A program made the translations under genes and the position numbers. From Synechococcus sp. A10-1-5-1 (GTDB lineage: Bacteria > Cyanobacteriota > Cyanobacteriia > PCC-6307 > Cyanobiaceae): a stretch of 64,000 bases of DNA. The stretch lies in NCBI RefSeq assembly GCF_023115425.1, contig NZ_CP096032.1, positions 1,178,001 through 1,242,000 of the forward strand, in the 5' to 3' direction. Within the stretch, counting starts at the first letter, position 1; every line of letters starts with the position of its first letter. Under the pieces are notes generated by a model. It was not told where the DNA came from and ran no database searches. It saw nothing but the letters and a program-made list of their open reading frames with translations. Shown in pieces: positions 1 through 11,341 of the stretch.

Positions 1-168
1 GGCCAGTAGTAACGGGAGCGTGTCTGGGTGCTGACTGCGATGACGACCCAGCCACCAGGCGGCGTAGTACTGAGCGGAGGGGTCATCCGTCGCCCGCAAC
101 CGCCGCAAAGCCTCCGCCTCGTCGATGGGTTCAGCCATCTCAAAGGTGGTGGAGGAGGGAGCCGACAT
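1..168 (-). CDS. cpcE: CpcE/RpcE-type phycobilin lyase subunit, N-terminus only
   Basis: This is the first 56 codons of a gene that runs off the left edge of the window. The ATG lies at 166-168. The peptide ends in the pattern YYAAWWLGRHRSQHPDTLPL, typical of the first HEAT-like helix pair of E/F-type lyases (CpcE, RpcE, PecE). The family forms a heterodimer with an F subunit and attaches a bilin to Cys84 of alpha-phycocyanin. Its position just downstream of and co-directional with the phycocyanin genes supports this. I cannot tell CpcE (phycocyanobilin) from RpcE (phycoerythrobilin or isomerising type) with so few residues. Confidence 0.7.
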   Translation of the reverse strand, partial: MSAPSSTTFEMAEPIDEAEALRRLRATDDPSAQYYAAWWLGRHRSQHPDTLPLLLA

Positions 169-189
169 AACCCGCTCGGAAACACAAGA

Positions 190-220
190 CAAAAAGAAAG
201 ACCCCCCAAATTGGGGGGTC
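190..220 (-). terminator. Hairpin terminator/attenuator after the phycocyanin operon
   Basis: A perfect inverted repeat GACCCCCC / GGGGGGTC at 200-220 is followed, on the minus strand, by a T-rich tract (TTTCTTTTTG). It sits between the stop of cpcA and the start of the lyase gene. It probably lowers lyase expression relative to the phycobiliprotein subunits by partial termination. Confidence 0.8.
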
Positions 221-241
221 TCGAAAGCCAATCGTGGCTGA

Positions 242-730
242 TCAGATCAGAGCGTTGATGGCGTAGTCGAAGTAGTTGTTGGCTTCGGTTGCAGCCTCAC
301 CGCTCAGACCGTGGTTGGCCTTGATGTAGTTGAGAGCTTCGACGTACCAGGAGGGGGACAGTTCGAAGGTCCGGTTGATCTCGTCGAGACCAGCGATCAG
401 GTAGTCATCCATGGGGCCGGTGCCACCTGCCACGAGGCAGTAGGTCACCATGCGGAGGTAGTAACCGATGTCGCGGGAGCACTTGGCCTTGCCTTCTGCC
501 GTAGCGGCATAGGCGGGACCCTGCATCTGGGTGGTGTAGGGAAACTTGGAGTACACAGCCTGAGCTGCGCCGTTCACCAGGGTGTCGGCCTTGGCGGTCA
601 GAGCCTTGGCAGCTTCGAGACCAGCCTTAGCGCGGTTGAAACGACCGAAAGCGCCTTGGATTTCGGTGTTGCCCAGGAAACGACCCTGGGAATCAGCTGC
701 GGCAACGGCTTCGGTGAGAGGCGTCTTCAT
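242..730 (-). CDS. cpcA: Phycocyanin alpha subunit
   Basis: A 162-residue alpha phycobiliprotein subunit, the usual length for CpcA/RpcA. It begins [18 protein letters not shown], and the bilin-binding cysteine is Cys84 in the context [15 protein letters not shown]. It pairs with the beta subunit into hexameric discs that form the core-proximal part of PBS rods on the cytoplasmic thylakoid face. It lies 39 bp downstream of cpcB and probably shares its transcript. In PE-containing strains this protein may be R-phycocyanin (RpcA); the bilin carried at Cys84 depends on the lyase, which is truncated here. Confidence 0.95.
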   Translation of the reverse strand: MKTPLTEAVAAADSQGRFLGNTEIQGAFGRFNRAKAGLEAAKALTAKADTLVNGAAQAVYSKFPYTTQMQGPAYAATAEGKAKCSRDIGYYLRMVTYCLVAGGTGPMDDYLIAGLDEINRTFELSPSWYVEALNYIKANHGLSGEAATEANNYFDYAINALI

Positions 731-769
731 GACGGAGAAAGAGAGGGGTGGACGTGAACTGGTGCCAGA

Positions 770-1288
770 TCAGGCAACAGCGGCAGCAGCACGGTCGAAG
801 TAGGTGCCGATCTCGCTCATGAGGGCGGTGCAATCACCTTGGGTGATGCCAGCCTTGTCGTTAGCGATGGAGATGGCGGCTTCCTTCATCAGGTTCACGC
901 CAGCGGCGACGGAAGCACCGGGGGTACCGAGGGCCAAGTAGGTCTCACGCAGACCGTTCAGGCAGCGGTCTTCCATCACGGAAGCATCGCCAGTGAAGAT
1001 CGAGTAGGTGACGTAGCGAAGGATGATCTCCATGTCGCGCAGGCAAGCAGCCATGCGGCGAGAGGTGTAGGCGTTACCGCCAGGAGCAATCAGAGCGGGC
1101 TGCTGAGCGAACAGCTGGCGAGCAGCGGCCGACACGATGGTGGAGGCGTTGCTGGTGATGCGGTTGACGGCATCCAGACGCTTGTTGCTGTCGGAAACCA
1201 TGGCGGCCAGAGCGTCAAGCTCACCGGCGCCGATGAATTGGCCCCGGGCGTCGGCCTGGGCGACAACCTTGGTGAAGGCGTCGAACAT
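770..1288 (-). CDS. cpcB: Phycocyanin beta subunit
   Basis: A 172-residue beta phycocyanin subunit. Both family bilin cysteines are present: Cys82 ([13 protein letters not shown]) and Cys153 ([12 protein letters not shown]). Asn72, the residue normally gamma-N-methylated in beta subunits, lies in GGNAY. It is the first gene of the minus-strand cpcB-cpcA unit, with a 264-bp non-coding region upstream. Length and motifs match CpcB/RpcB with no truncation. Lyases expected to load it are an S-type enzyme (Cys82) and a T-type enzyme (Cys153); candidates for both lie further right in the region. Confidence 0.95.
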   Translation of the reverse strand: MFDAFTKVVAQADARGQFIGAGELDALAAMVSDSNKRLDAVNRITSNASTIVSAAARQLFAQQPALIAPGGNAYTSRRMAACLRDMEIILRYVTYSIFTGDASVMEDRCLNGLRETYLALGTPGASVAAGVNLMKEAAISIANDKAGITQGDCTALMSEIGTYFDRAAAAVA

Positions 1289-1552
1289 GAGTTAACTCCT
1301 TTGGGCTTCGTCTGAGGGAGGGGACTGCAGACGCTATGGATGGGTCTGCCGGGAGGCATACCGCATCCCGTCGCTGTGATTGTCGCCACACCCCAGTGCA
1401 GACCAGCGAAGGCGTTCATAATGTTTAACCAGGGCCATCCCACTGGGCTTGAGCCAGAAGGGATGACAAGTTCTTGAGGTCCATGCGGTTTTCCGCCTGA
1501 CCCGCTTCGCGCCTCTTACGGTCAACTCCATTGTTTGTGAGTGGACCAGGGC
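1289..1552. promoter_or_regulatory. Divergent control region between cpcB and hemH
   Basis: This 264-bp non-coding stretch separates the minus-strand phycocyanin genes from plus-strand hemH. It must hold the cpcBA promoter and leader. On the minus strand an AT-rich box near 1418-1432 (reading TTAAACATTATGAA) contains a CATTAT hexamer that could be a -10 element. I found no clear -35 or known operator. Confidence 0.4.
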
Positions 1553-2728
1553 ATGGCCAAGGTCGGCGTGGTGTTGCTGAACCTCGGCGGCCCTGAGCGC
1601 ATTCAGGACGTCGGACCCTTTCTCTACAACCTCTTCGCGGACCCGGAAATCATCCGGCTACCCAATCCCGCACTCCAGAAGCCCCTCGCCTGGTTGATCA
1701 GCTCCCTGCGTGCTGGCAAGTCGCAAGCCGCCTACCGCTCCATCGGTGGCGGCTCACCGCTGCGTCGCATCACCGAGCAGCAGGCACGCGAGCTCCAGAG
1801 CACCCTCCGCCAACGCGGCATTGAGGCCACCAGCTACGTGGCCATGCGCTACTGGCATCCCTTCACCGAATCGGCCGTCGCCGACATCAAGGCCGATGGG
1901 ATCGATGAGGTCGTCGTCCTTCCCCTCTATCCACACTTCTCCATCAGCACCAGCGGCTCCAGCTTCCGCGAACTGCAACGCCTGCGTCAGGGCGATCCCT
2001 CCTTCTCCAAACTCCCCATCCGCTGCATCCGCAGCTACTACAACGACCCCGGCTACATCGGCGCCATGGCCGAACTCATCGGCAAAGAAATCCAGGCCTG
2101 CCCCAACCCCCCTGACGCCCACGTCTTCTTCTCCGCCCACGGCGTACCCAAGAGCTACGTCGAGGAAGCCGGTGATCCCTATCAAAAGGAGATCGAAACC
2201 TGCGCCCAGCTGATCATGGACAAGCTGGCCGCTGATCTCGGCCACACCAATCCCTTCACCCTGGCCTACCAAAGCCGCGTCGGGCCGGTGGAATGGCTCA
2301 AGCCCTACACCGACGACGCCCTCAACGAACTCGGTGAATCCGGCGTCAAGGACCTCGTCGTCGTCCCGATCAGCTTTGTCAGCGAGCACATCGAAACCCT
2401 CGAGGAAATCGATATCGAATACCGCGAAATCGCAACGGAAGCCGGCATCACCAACTTCCGACGCGTTCCCGCTCTCGACACCACACCGTCCTTTATCAAC
2501 GGTCTGGCCAACCTCGTCCAACACGCCCTAGAAGGACCAGAAGTCAACCTCGATCAAGCCGCCGCTCTTCCCACACAGGTCAAGCTCTACCCCCAAGACA
2601 AGTGGGCCTGGGGATGGAACAACAGCTCAGAGGTCTGGAACGGTCGCTTGGCAATGCTCGGCTTCTCCGCTTTCCTGCTCGAGTTGCTCAGCGGTCGTGG
2701 GCCTCTTCATTCCATCGGCTTGCTTTAA
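1553..2728 (+). CDS. hemH: Ferrochelatase with C-terminal CAB-like domain
   Basis: Inserts ferrous iron into protoporphyrin IX to make protoheme, the precursor of biliverdin and all phycobilins. The N-terminus [15 protein letters not shown] and the motifs [11 protein letters not shown] and [18 protein letters not shown] are ferrochelatase signatures. Residues from about 355 to the end ([20 protein letters not shown]) form the chlorophyll a/b-binding-like helix that cyanobacterial and plastid ferrochelatases carry. I chose the ATG at 1553 (391 aa) rather than a GTG at 1541. The stop overlaps the 3' end of convergent pebB by about 4 bp. Its place between phycocyanin and pebAB links heme supply to bilin synthesis. 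Confidence 0.95.
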   Translation: MAKVGVVLLNLGGPERIQDVGPFLYNLFADPEIIRLPNPALQKPLAWLISSLRAGKSQAAYRSIGGGSPLRRITEQQARELQSTLRQRGIEATSYVAMRYWHPFTESAVADIKADGIDEVVVLPLYPHFSISTSGSSFRELQRLRQGDPSFSKLPIRCIRSYYNDPGYIGAMAELIGKEIQACPNPPDAHVFFSAHGVPKSYVEEAGDPYQKEIETCAQLIMDKLAADLGHTNPFTLAYQSRVGPVEWLKPYTDDALNELGESGVKDLVVVPISFVSEHIETLEEIDIEYREIATEAGITNFRRVPALDTTPSFINGLANLVQHALEGPEVNLDQAAALPTQVKLYPQDKWAWGWNNSSEVWNGRLAMLGFSAFLLELLSGRGPLHSIGLL

Positions 2729-3522
2729 ACGGACTGAGCCTCGAGATCAAAGAGGACATCGTGGATGTAGGCCTCGGTCCATTCCGAGCCGTAGAAACGG
2801 CTGAGCATCCCGCGAGCGGGATCCTTCTCGGCGCGGTATCGCGTGTAGCGCTTTTGGCCTGCCAACAACAGTTCTGATCGCTCCGCAGACACTGGGGTCG
2901 CCGTCGCCTCGAGGCTGAGATAAAGCTGGAGGTACTCCTGGAACGCGGGACGAATGACCGTCTCGATCAGCTGATCCCCCTCGGGACCCAACGGAATCCG
3001 TGTCCAGAGGAACCCCGGGGAGAAGTAGGGCTGGGCTTCTTCGGGAATCGGGCCTCCGTCAGGAAGAGCCTGCTTCCAACGCTCGAAAATCGGCAGGAGT
3101 TGTTCCCAAACCGCCTGAGTGTGTTGGCGATCTCCCCGATCGACCGGTTGAAGATCCAGTGCCAACAAATGGCCATTGGGAAGGGTGACCAAATCAGCGC
3201 CAAAGAAAGGCAGGTCGTAGCGCGTCCGAGGGTTAATGACGAAGTTCAGAACTGAGGCCGCCATCCCCGCTGAGACACAGGCCGCTCGGACCTGACGAAA
3301 TTTCTCGCTCTGGCATGCCCAGGTTGCGGTGGCCACAGGAACAGGCTTGGCCTTGGATCCCGTCACTCCCTCGCGGGTGAGGAACTGAGGATCAATGGGA
3401 TACGGATCAGGGTTAAGCGGTTTCAGCATGGCAATCGCTTCATCCAGAAACCACTGCCACCGCCAATCAGGGAGCGCAACAGGGTCGAGGCTGCTTGCCC
3501 GTGTGGCCGCAGGATCAGACAT
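2725..3522 (-). CDS. pebB: Phycoerythrobilin:ferredoxin oxidoreductase PebB
   Basis: A ferredoxin-dependent bilin reductase that converts 15,16-dihydrobiliverdin to phycoerythrobilin. Family features include [39 protein letters not shown] and the C-terminal signature [20 protein letters not shown]. The ATG at 3522 gives 265 aa; a GTG at 3531 would overlap the pebA stop as GTGA, so translational coupling is also possible. It is the last gene of a four-gene minus-strand operon (small protein, S-type lyase, pebA, pebB). With PebA it makes the PEB chromophore for the phycoerythrin encoded next door. Confidence 0.92.
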   Translation of the reverse strand: MSDPAATRASSLDPVALPDWRWQWFLDEAIAMLKPLNPDPYPIDPQFLTREGVTGSKAKPVPVATATWACQSEKFRQVRAACVSAGMAASVLNFVINPRTRYDLPFFGADLVTLPNGHLLALDLQPVDRGDRQHTQAVWEQLLPIFERWKQALPDGGPIPEEAQPYFSPGFLWTRIPLGPEGDQLIETVIRPAFQEYLQLYLSLEATATPVSAERSELLLAGQKRYTRYRAEKDPARGMLSRFYGSEWTEAYIHDVLFDLEAQSV

Positions 3523-3527
3523 CGGAT

Positions 3528-4819
<1,292 letters not shown>

Positions 4820-4846
4820 CGGGACGACAAAGGGAACCGCCACGAC

Positions 4847-5056
4847 TCAAGCTTGAGGTTGGGCCAACTGGCTTTGGAGCTGCCCAAGGACCTCCTCTAA
4901 GCGGGTGAGTTCCGGGTGATCCGCCAAGGTGCGATCAATCTTGGCCTGGGGAAGCTTGAGCTTCTGCCCCATGGCAATGACGTCTTGGCGCAGACGATCC
5001 CGATAGGCGATGAGCTGCTCAATGGACTCCTGGATGTCCTGAGGGGTTGCGTCCAT
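4847..5056 (-). CDS. Small conserved-looking protein of the PBS region
   Basis: A 69-residue hydrophilic protein that is predicted helical (IQESIEQLIAYRDRLRQDV, ELTRLEEVLGQLQSQL) and could form a short coiled coil. I do not recognise a named family. It is the first gene of the small protein-lyase-pebA-pebB operon and ends 27 bp before the next start. The ATG at 5056 is preceded in frame by a GTG at 5059. Tight spacing and codon use like its neighbours argue that it is real. A structural or chaperone role in bilin handling would be speculation. Confidence 0.65.
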   Translation of the reverse strand: MDATPQDIQESIEQLIAYRDRLRQDVIAMGQKLKLPQAKIDRTLADHPELTRLEEVLGQLQSQLAQPQA

Positions 5057-6011
<955 letters not shown>

Positions 6012-6026
6012 ATCAACGAGGGTTAG

Positions 6027-6563
<537 letters not shown>

Positions 6564-6588
6564 TCTCTTCACCGAATCAGATGAGTGC

Positions 6589-6616
6589 AGGAGGCCTTCG
6601 GGCCTCCTTTTTTTTG
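6589..6616 (+). terminator. Rho-independent terminator of cpeBA
   Basis: The hairpin GGAGGCC-TTCG-GGCCTCC is followed by a run of T residues (8 T). The TTCG tetraloop and the poly-T make this a textbook intrinsic terminator. Confidence 0.93.
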
Positions 6617-6704
6617 GTTTCTTGCACCTCAAGGGTGAAGAAAGCGAAGAAGAGAAGCGGAGGATTAAGGTGACCGGAAACGAAGTGGGGGACCCAAGAT
6701 CACC

Positions 6705-7319
6705 GTGAGCAACCAAGAACTAGACCAGTTATTTGCAGACCTAGAGCATCCGAATCCCTATATCCAAACCCAAGCCTTTACGGCCATGGCTGAGCGTTGG
6801 CAAGTCGAAGCCATCCCTCGATTGATTGGGTTACTCAGTCAGCCCAATGTTGGACTGAGAAGAGCATCGGTACGGGCATTGGGATCATTTGGCGAGACAG
6901 CAATGCAGCCCATTGCCGATTGCTTTAAGGCCACGGAAGAGGCGACGGTTCGTGCAAGCTGCGTGAAAGCCTATGCACAACTCGCATCAAACTATCCGGG
7001 ACTTCGTTTCAGCGAAGGAGCCATGACCGTCCTACGGGATGGACTCAACGATGAATCACCCGTTGTCGCCGTGGCATCGGTGATGGCCCTCGGTCAGGTG
7101 GGGCAACAAGCCGTGTCATTGCTCCTTGAGGTGAGCCGCGGGGAGAACCCCGCTCAGGGAGTGGCGGCCATTAATGCCCTTGCGGAGATTGATGATCCCT
7201 CTGTGGAGCAAGGTTTCAACACTCTCCTCAACGAAGAGAAGCTGGACAGCTACGTCAAAGAAACCCTCAACTCAGCCATCATGCGGGTCAGGGACCTCCG
7301 GGCTCGTCAGGCCTCTTGA
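6705..7319 (+). CDS. cpeZ: HEAT-repeat PE lyase chaperone CpeZ
   Basis: A 204-residue E/F-type HEAT-repeat protein (repeats such as RRASVRALGSFGETAMQPI, VAVASVMALGQVGQQAVSLL, GVAAINALAEIDD). Length and sequence fit CpeZ, a chaperone-like partner that in Fremyella assists CpeY (alpha-PE Cys82) and CpeF (beta-PE doubly linked bilin). The start is GTG at 6705, 142 bp after cpeA and beyond its terminator. Its 3' end overlaps convergent gene 7307-8221 by about 13 bp. A CpcF-like lyase subunit is the main alternative. Confidence 0.78.
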   Translation: MSNQELDQLFADLEHPNPYIQTQAFTAMAERWQVEAIPRLIGLLSQPNVGLRRASVRALGSFGETAMQPIADCFKATEEATVRASCVKAYAQLASNYPGLRFSEGAMTVLRDGLNDESPVVAVASVMALGQVGQQAVSLLLEVSRGENPAQGVAAINALAEIDDPSVEQGFNTLLNEEKLDSYVKETLNSAIMRVRDLRARQAS

Positions 7320-8221
7320 TTCTTGAGCTGACTGATCGCAAGAGACAGAACGGACTGCACATCCGGTTGGATCTCCTGGTCCAACCGGCTTTGAAGCACA
7401 TCAATCGATCGGGTGGCCCTGAGCTTCATCAGGGAAAGCGCAGCGTTCTTGCGAACTTGACCAACTGAATCCTGGAGCAATGGCTCCAGCTGAGGTGCAG
7501 CCCAGACCGGGTCATGGAGCTTGCCAAGCAACGTTGCCGCCTCGGCACGAACATCGGCATCGACGTCAGATAGGGCTCGAACCACAAGATCTTTAGCGAC
7601 GTCATCCGCCAGGCTTTGGATCTGATCCCCGAGTGCTGCGATCGCCGCACAGCGAATTTCTGGATGCTCCGATGAGGCGGCGTCCCGAAGGGCATCAGGG
7701 GCTCGGGCACCGACGAATGCAAGCGCCCAACTGGCGAGCCCCAGTTGCATGGCCGTGCTCTCTGGATGAATCAAAACGTCCAGCAGCAGAGGAATGGCCT
7801 CAGCTCCGACCGCCGCCATCGCGCCAACCGCAGACCCTTGGACCACTGGATCGGGGTCGCTGCGGAGAGCCTCCAGCAGAACAGGAAGCGCCCGGGGATC
7901 TTCGATCAAGGTCAGCGTCTTTGCGGCTGCTCGTCGAACCGTGACGCTGTCATGGCCTGACAATGCGCGGCAAAGAGAAGGCACGGCTGCCTTGCCGACG
8001 ACACCGAGACTCTCAGCAAAGGTCAGGCGCATCAAGCCCCTCGGATCACCTAGGCCAGCCACCATTTTTTCGATGGCGTCCGTGTCACTCGGGGGTAAGT
8101 TCCCGCTGCGAAGTTGTTGCTTGAGCTCTTCTGCAAGCTGACTCGCTTCCTGTTCGTTGAGCTGCTGGGGCTGCCCGTTGACGGATAGAGAGTGGGCCTC
8201 GGGCACGAGCACGGGGATCAA
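7307..8221 (-). CDS. cpeF: HEAT-repeat lyase-like protein, probable CpeF (MpeV)
   Basis: A 304-residue HEAT/Armadillo-repeat protein with at least six repeats between residues 60 and 295 (for example RRAAAKTLTLIEDPRALPVL, QGSAVGAMAAVGAEAIPLLL, RKNAALSLMKLRATRSIDVL). An acidic, Gln-rich N-terminal segment precedes the repeats. Size and location next to cpeBA match CpeF (earlier MpeV), the lyase for the doubly linked beta-PE bilin, but NblB/IaiH-like proteins share this architecture. The start is uncertain: TTG at 8221 with in-frame GTG codons at 8212 and 8203. It is transcribed towards cpeZ and away from the next gene. Confidence 0.6.
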   Translation of the reverse strand: MIPVLVPEAHSLSVNGQPQQLNEQEASQLAEELKQQLRSGNLPPSDTDAIEKMVAGLGDPRGLMRLTFAESLGVVGKAAVPSLCRALSGHDSVTVRRAAAKTLTLIEDPRALPVLLEALRSDPDPVVQGSAVGAMAAVGAEAIPLLLDVLIHPESTAMQLGLASWALAFVGARAPDALRDAASSEHPEIRCAAIAALGDQIQSLADDVAKDLVVRALSDVDADVRAEAATLLGKLHDPVWAAPQLEPLLQDSVGQVRKNAALSLMKLRATRSIDVLQSRLDQEIQPDVQSVLSLAISQLKNQEA

Positions 8222-8283
8222 GCGATCCTGAATTATCGACCGCCAGATTCACGCTTTATGGTCTTCGTCACACTCCAGCTGCC

Positions 8284-8709
8284 ATGACCTGCTTCGTTCT
8301 CTCACACAACCTGCAGGTTCACTCCGATGCAGTGCCAGGTCTGACTGCTGACGCGCTGGCAGAAGGTCTAAAAGTGAGCAGCCCACACATCGCCGTCGCC
8401 GAGCCACTGGAGCACCCCCATTGGCTTGTCCGCATCGAGTCGGAGCTTGACGCCGCCGCCCTTGCTCTGGAGCTAACACGCTCTTGGCGTGCAATGCGCA
8501 AGTCCATGGGCCACGCAGAGGACCATGAGCTGCTTGCACTGGGTGGACGCAAAGACAGCCAGGGGATGCCGGGCTCACCTCTCCAACAAGGGAGCTGGGG
8601 CGTTGACGTCGTCGAAACCAGCGATGGGGACGCCTTCCTGAAGGCCATTAATTGGGACGGACTGAAGCAAGGCCGTCCCGTTGATGGTGTCTTCGAAGAG
8701 CGGGGCTAA
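8284..8709 (+). CDS. Conserved-type hypothetical protein of the PBS region
   Basis: A 141-residue soluble protein of unknown family. Visible features are a regular beta-alpha pattern (PHWLVRIESELDAAALALEL), the segment WRAMRKSMGHAEDHELLALG and an acidic C-terminus. There is no signal peptide or membrane segment. The ATG follows CTGCC at 8284. It is divergent from the cpeF candidate (62-bp gap) and convergent with the CpcD-like gene, the two stops overlapping slightly near 8706-8709. Codon use matches the neighbours. Position among PE lyases suggests a role in PE assembly, but nothing in the sequence proves it. Confidence 0.7.
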   Translation: MTCFVLSHNLQVHSDAVPGLTADALAEGLKVSSPHIAVAEPLEHPHWLVRIESELDAAALALELTRSWRAMRKSMGHAEDHELLALGGRKDSQGMPGSPLQQGSWGVDVVETSDGDAFLKAINWDGLKQGRPVDGVFEERG

Positions 8710-8977
8710 CCCTGCTTTTTGCGGCTGCGGCGCCGGGGCTTGGCCTCCGTCTTCGCGGTGCGTTCCATGGTTCGCTCAGGCGTCTGCTCCGCGCCTGACG
8801 CGATCAGATCCCGGGCATGGCGCTGGACAGCGATCACTGGAGAACCGTTTTGACGCATGGCGCGCATGGCCTGCGACAAGGCGCCCAGAGGAACACGTAC
8901 ATGCCGCGGGGTATGAAGCTCGGTACGGGTGCCAATGCCAGTAGTCACTGTCAAAGCATTGGAAAGTGACGGTCCCA
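8706..8977 (-). CDS. Small CpcD-like-domain protein with a basic tail
   Basis: About 90 residues from the ATG at 8977 (a TTG at 9011 is an upstream alternative). The segment RHVRVPLGALSQAMRAMRQN followed by GSPVIAVQ aligns by eye with the CpcD/ApcC-like domain at the ends of the rod linkers in this window (VYYVPFDKLSEQFKRIHREG then GKIASI). The C-terminus is strongly basic (KPRRRSRKKQG). CpcD domains cap rods or contact the inside of hexamers, so this could be a small rod-capping linker. The similarity is weak, so the assignment is tentative. Confidence 0.55.
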
Positions 8978-9126
8978 TAGGGCCTAGAGCTGACTGGGTC
9001 CAGGTTGCCAACCCCGCGGAGTGGGAGCCAGCCCGTAGATAGTTCTTAACGAGAGCGCAGTCCGGGTCCCTGAGGAACCAAAGTCAACTCTGTTTTAAAC
9101 GTCTGCGATCTTCGCAGGGTGCGTCG

Positions 9127-10410
9127 GTGAGTCGCTTCAACAACATCCACCTGGGCTTATCGCACGAGGAGGCTCTCCGCATCCTCACACTGGCAGAAGC
9201 GGACCTAGAAGCGGCCAGTGATTACTACATGGCCGCTTCTCACCTGATCAACTTCCCAGGCGATGCATCGGAAGAAGCCTTAATCACACTGCTAGAGCAG
9301 GCCAGTGAGAGCCAATCCATCAAGCTCGCGCAACGCAAAGCCGTTGAAGTTCTGGGTCAGCTCAATGCACAGCAGGCCATACCTGTCATTGGTACATGCC
9401 TGGATAGCGACGATATTTACCTCGTTGAAAACAGTGCCTGGGCACTGCAGCAGCTCAACTGTCAAGACGAAACACTGCATCAACGCCTCACCAACCTGCT
9501 TCAGGATGAAAGGCAAAACAGGCGAGTCATTATTCAAAGCCTTGCCGGCCTGAAGATCAAAGAGGCCGTCGAACGCATCAGAACACTGATCGATGATCCC
9601 CAACCAGGGGTACGTGGTGCCGCACGAGCAGCATTGGCACAACTGATCGACGAACGAGCGCATCTCGAGGCCATTGAGGACCACCTCGTTCTGCCAAACC
9701 AGATGGACCGGCAGGCAGCAATCCAGGACATCATTGACGCACGTTCCATAGAGCTATTGCCAAGTGTGCTCAAAGCACCTGTCTCACCAGCCTTTCGCTT
9801 AAGAGCCCTAAAAGCCCTGTGGCCAGAACAGACCAAAGAGTGCAGGGGTCTCTCTCTGACCACTGCAATTGATGGACTCCTGCAGGATGAGCCAGAGGAT
9901 CTTGTGTTGGTGCATCGGTATGACCAGACTCCAGAGCATGCCTTCCTTCTGCAGGAATTTTTTGGCACGGATTTCAGCCGTTGCTATCTCGCCCTCCAGA
10001 ACCTCAAGGGACAATCCGCGGAAACCATCTGGCCGTTAATCAAGCAGCGCTGGGAGGAGGAAGCGCACAACGACTATGGAGCCCACTATTTCTTTATCCA
10101 CCTGTTTCAAGAACTGGTGAACTGGCCCGATGCGGCCCTAAGCGAAATCGGAACCTGGCTGATGGATGCCGCGGACACACTGCGTCCGCAGTTCATGAAA
10201 TCAAAACCGGCAGCCATTTTGACTCTCGCAACGGTTCTACCCGAGCGATGTCGTCAAGAGCTCGAGCGTTGGAGTGATCCCGAGCAGACGCCATTTTGGG
10301 AAAGCCGCTATGCGGCACTGATGGCGATGGAGCAGCTCGGTCTTCAACCAACCCGGACAGAGGATCCGAACCCATTTGTCACAGCAAGGATCGAGTCGTT
10401 TAGCGACTGA
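9127..10410 (+). CDS. cpeY: Phycoerythrin alpha-Cys82 lyase CpeY
   Basis: A 427-residue HEAT-repeat lyase. The N-terminal SHEEALRILTLAEADLEAAS and DYYMAASHLINFPGDASEEA are characteristic of CpeY. HEAT repeats fill residues 60-200 (AVEVLGQLNAQQAIPVIGTC, RGAARAALAQLI). The C-terminal half has an unusual WPLIKQRWEEEAHNDYGAHY region also found in CpeY. In Fremyella CpeY attaches PEB to alpha-PE Cys82, helped by CpeZ. The start is GTG at 9127. The 3' end overlaps convergent cpeR by 11 bp. It appears slightly more AT-rich than the cpeBA genes. Confidence 0.85.
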   Translation: MSRFNNIHLGLSHEEALRILTLAEADLEAASDYYMAASHLINFPGDASEEALITLLEQASESQSIKLAQRKAVEVLGQLNAQQAIPVIGTCLDSDDIYLVENSAWALQQLNCQDETLHQRLTNLLQDERQNRRVIIQSLAGLKIKEAVERIRTLIDDPQPGVRGAARAALAQLIDERAHLEAIEDHLVLPNQMDRQAAIQDIIDARSIELLPSVLKAPVSPAFRLRALKALWPEQTKECRGLSLTTAIDGLLQDEPEDLVLVHRYDQTPEHAFLLQEFFGTDFSRCYLALQNLKGQSAETIWPLIKQRWEEEAHNDYGAHYFFIHLFQELVNWPDAALSEIGTWLMDAADTLRPQFMKSKPAAILTLATVLPERCRQELERWSDPEQTPFWESRYAALMAMEQLGLQPTRTEDPNPFVTARIESFSD

Positions 10411-10711
10411 TCTCGGAGTAGCGGGTCTGGCTTGAACCGCGGGAAGCCCAGTACTGCACAAGCTTCTCCCCGCCAGGCCTGGGCACACTGGCTGTGGCAC
10501 GAAGGATTTTGAAAGCACGATTCGGTCCCATCGGCCAATTCCCGACGGCCTCAACAGTGCGTATGGAACCGCCGATCTCCACCAGACAGCGCTCAAAACG
10601 CTCCAGTTGAGCCTGATCCACCGTTTCAAAAATGAAGTCCGTTCCCAAGCAAATCAGGTGTTGGGAGCGAATCCATACACGCAACTGGTTCTCGGATGGA
10701 GAAACCGGCAT
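10400..10711 (-). CDS. cpeR: Phycoerythrin operon regulator CpeR
   Basis: A 103-residue protein matching CpeR: NQLRVWIRSQHLICLGTDFI, FETVDQAQLERFERCL and NWPMGPNRAFKILRA. In Fremyella CpeR activates PE-linker and peb gene expression in green light; its biochemical mode of action is not obvious from the sequence. It is the last gene of cpeS-cpeT-cpeR, starting 18 bp after cpeT, and its end overlaps cpeY by 11 bp. Through this link the lyases and the activator are co-transcribed. Confidence 0.88.
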   Translation of the reverse strand: MPVSPSENQLRVWIRSQHLICLGTDFIFETVDQAQLERFERCLVEIGGSIRTVEAVGNWPMGPNRAFKILRATASVPRPGGEKLVQYWASRGSSQTRYSEISR

Positions 10712-10729
10712 CAGACAACCCCCTGGCGG

Positions 10730-11341
10730 CTAATCGCTCAGGCCAACGAGCCAGTCTTCTTGAAGGTGTTCCGCGAGGAAAGCCAACCGCTCAAACTTCA
10801 GCAATCCATGCTCTGAACCCCAAACCAACTGATCGGTATCAGGGTCAAAGCCTCGATCTCGACTCGCCCACGACGACTGATCAACAAACACCTCGCTGAC
10901 GAGGTAAGTGAGCTTGCCATCGCGCGGGACCAAGCACCCCTTACCCGGCTCAACAGAACCTTGATATCCAAGCTTGGAGTCACCTGTGAAATGCATCGAG
11001 CAACCGCAACGCGGCTGCAGGCGATCAATCTTGATCTCATTTAGCAGTGGAAGGTGTTGCGGCGCACCCGCGACTCGTTCGGCGTTACTGATACCAAAGT
11101 TCTCCACAATGTGAATTCCAGACTCACCTGCCCGTAAACGGTGGACGCCCTGGCGGTAAGGGCGCCAGGGATCGTGGTCATAACTTTGCTCGGAATAGAA
11201 GCCGGGTGCCTGAAGCACATCCCAGGGGAGCGGTAAAAAGAAGATATTGATATGGGCGAACTTGCTGGGATCTGCCTGGGCCTGGGCACGGTTGCTGTAG
11301 TGACCGCAGAGCGTGCGGGCAAAGAGAAGCGAATCGTGCAT
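10730..11341 (-). CDS. cpeT: T-type phycobiliprotein lyase CpeT
   Basis: A 203-residue lyase of the CpcT/CpeT family, which loads the C-terminal beta-subunit cysteine (PE equivalent of Cys153/165). Family features are FARTLCGHYSNRAQAQADPS, FAHINIFFLPLPWDVLQAPG, FYSEQSYDHDPWRPYRQGVH and the Cys pair in QPRCGCSMHF. The ATG overlaps the cpeS stop as TGATG, so the two are translationally coupled. It is the middle gene of cpeS-cpeT-cpeR. Confidence 0.9.
   Translation of the reverse strand: MHDSLLFARTLCGHYSNRAQAQADPSKFAHINIFFLPLPWDVLQAPGFYSEQSYDHDPWRPYRQGVHRLRAGESGIHIVENFGISNAERVAGAPQHLPLLNEIKIDRLQPRCGCSMHFTGDSKLGYQGSVEPGKGCLVPRDGKLTYLVSEVFVDQSSWASRDRGFDPDTDQLVWGSEHGLLKFERLAFLAEHLQEDWLVGLSD

Noticed and set aside
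1391-1494. CCCAGTG/CACTGGG repeat pair upstream of cpcB
   Set aside because: Seven-base arms about 40 bp apart are likely by chance in a GC-rich sequence.
1334-1531. 65-aa frame upstream of cpcB on the minus strand
   Set aside because: Lies in the cpcBA promoter/leader region, no homology and biased composition.
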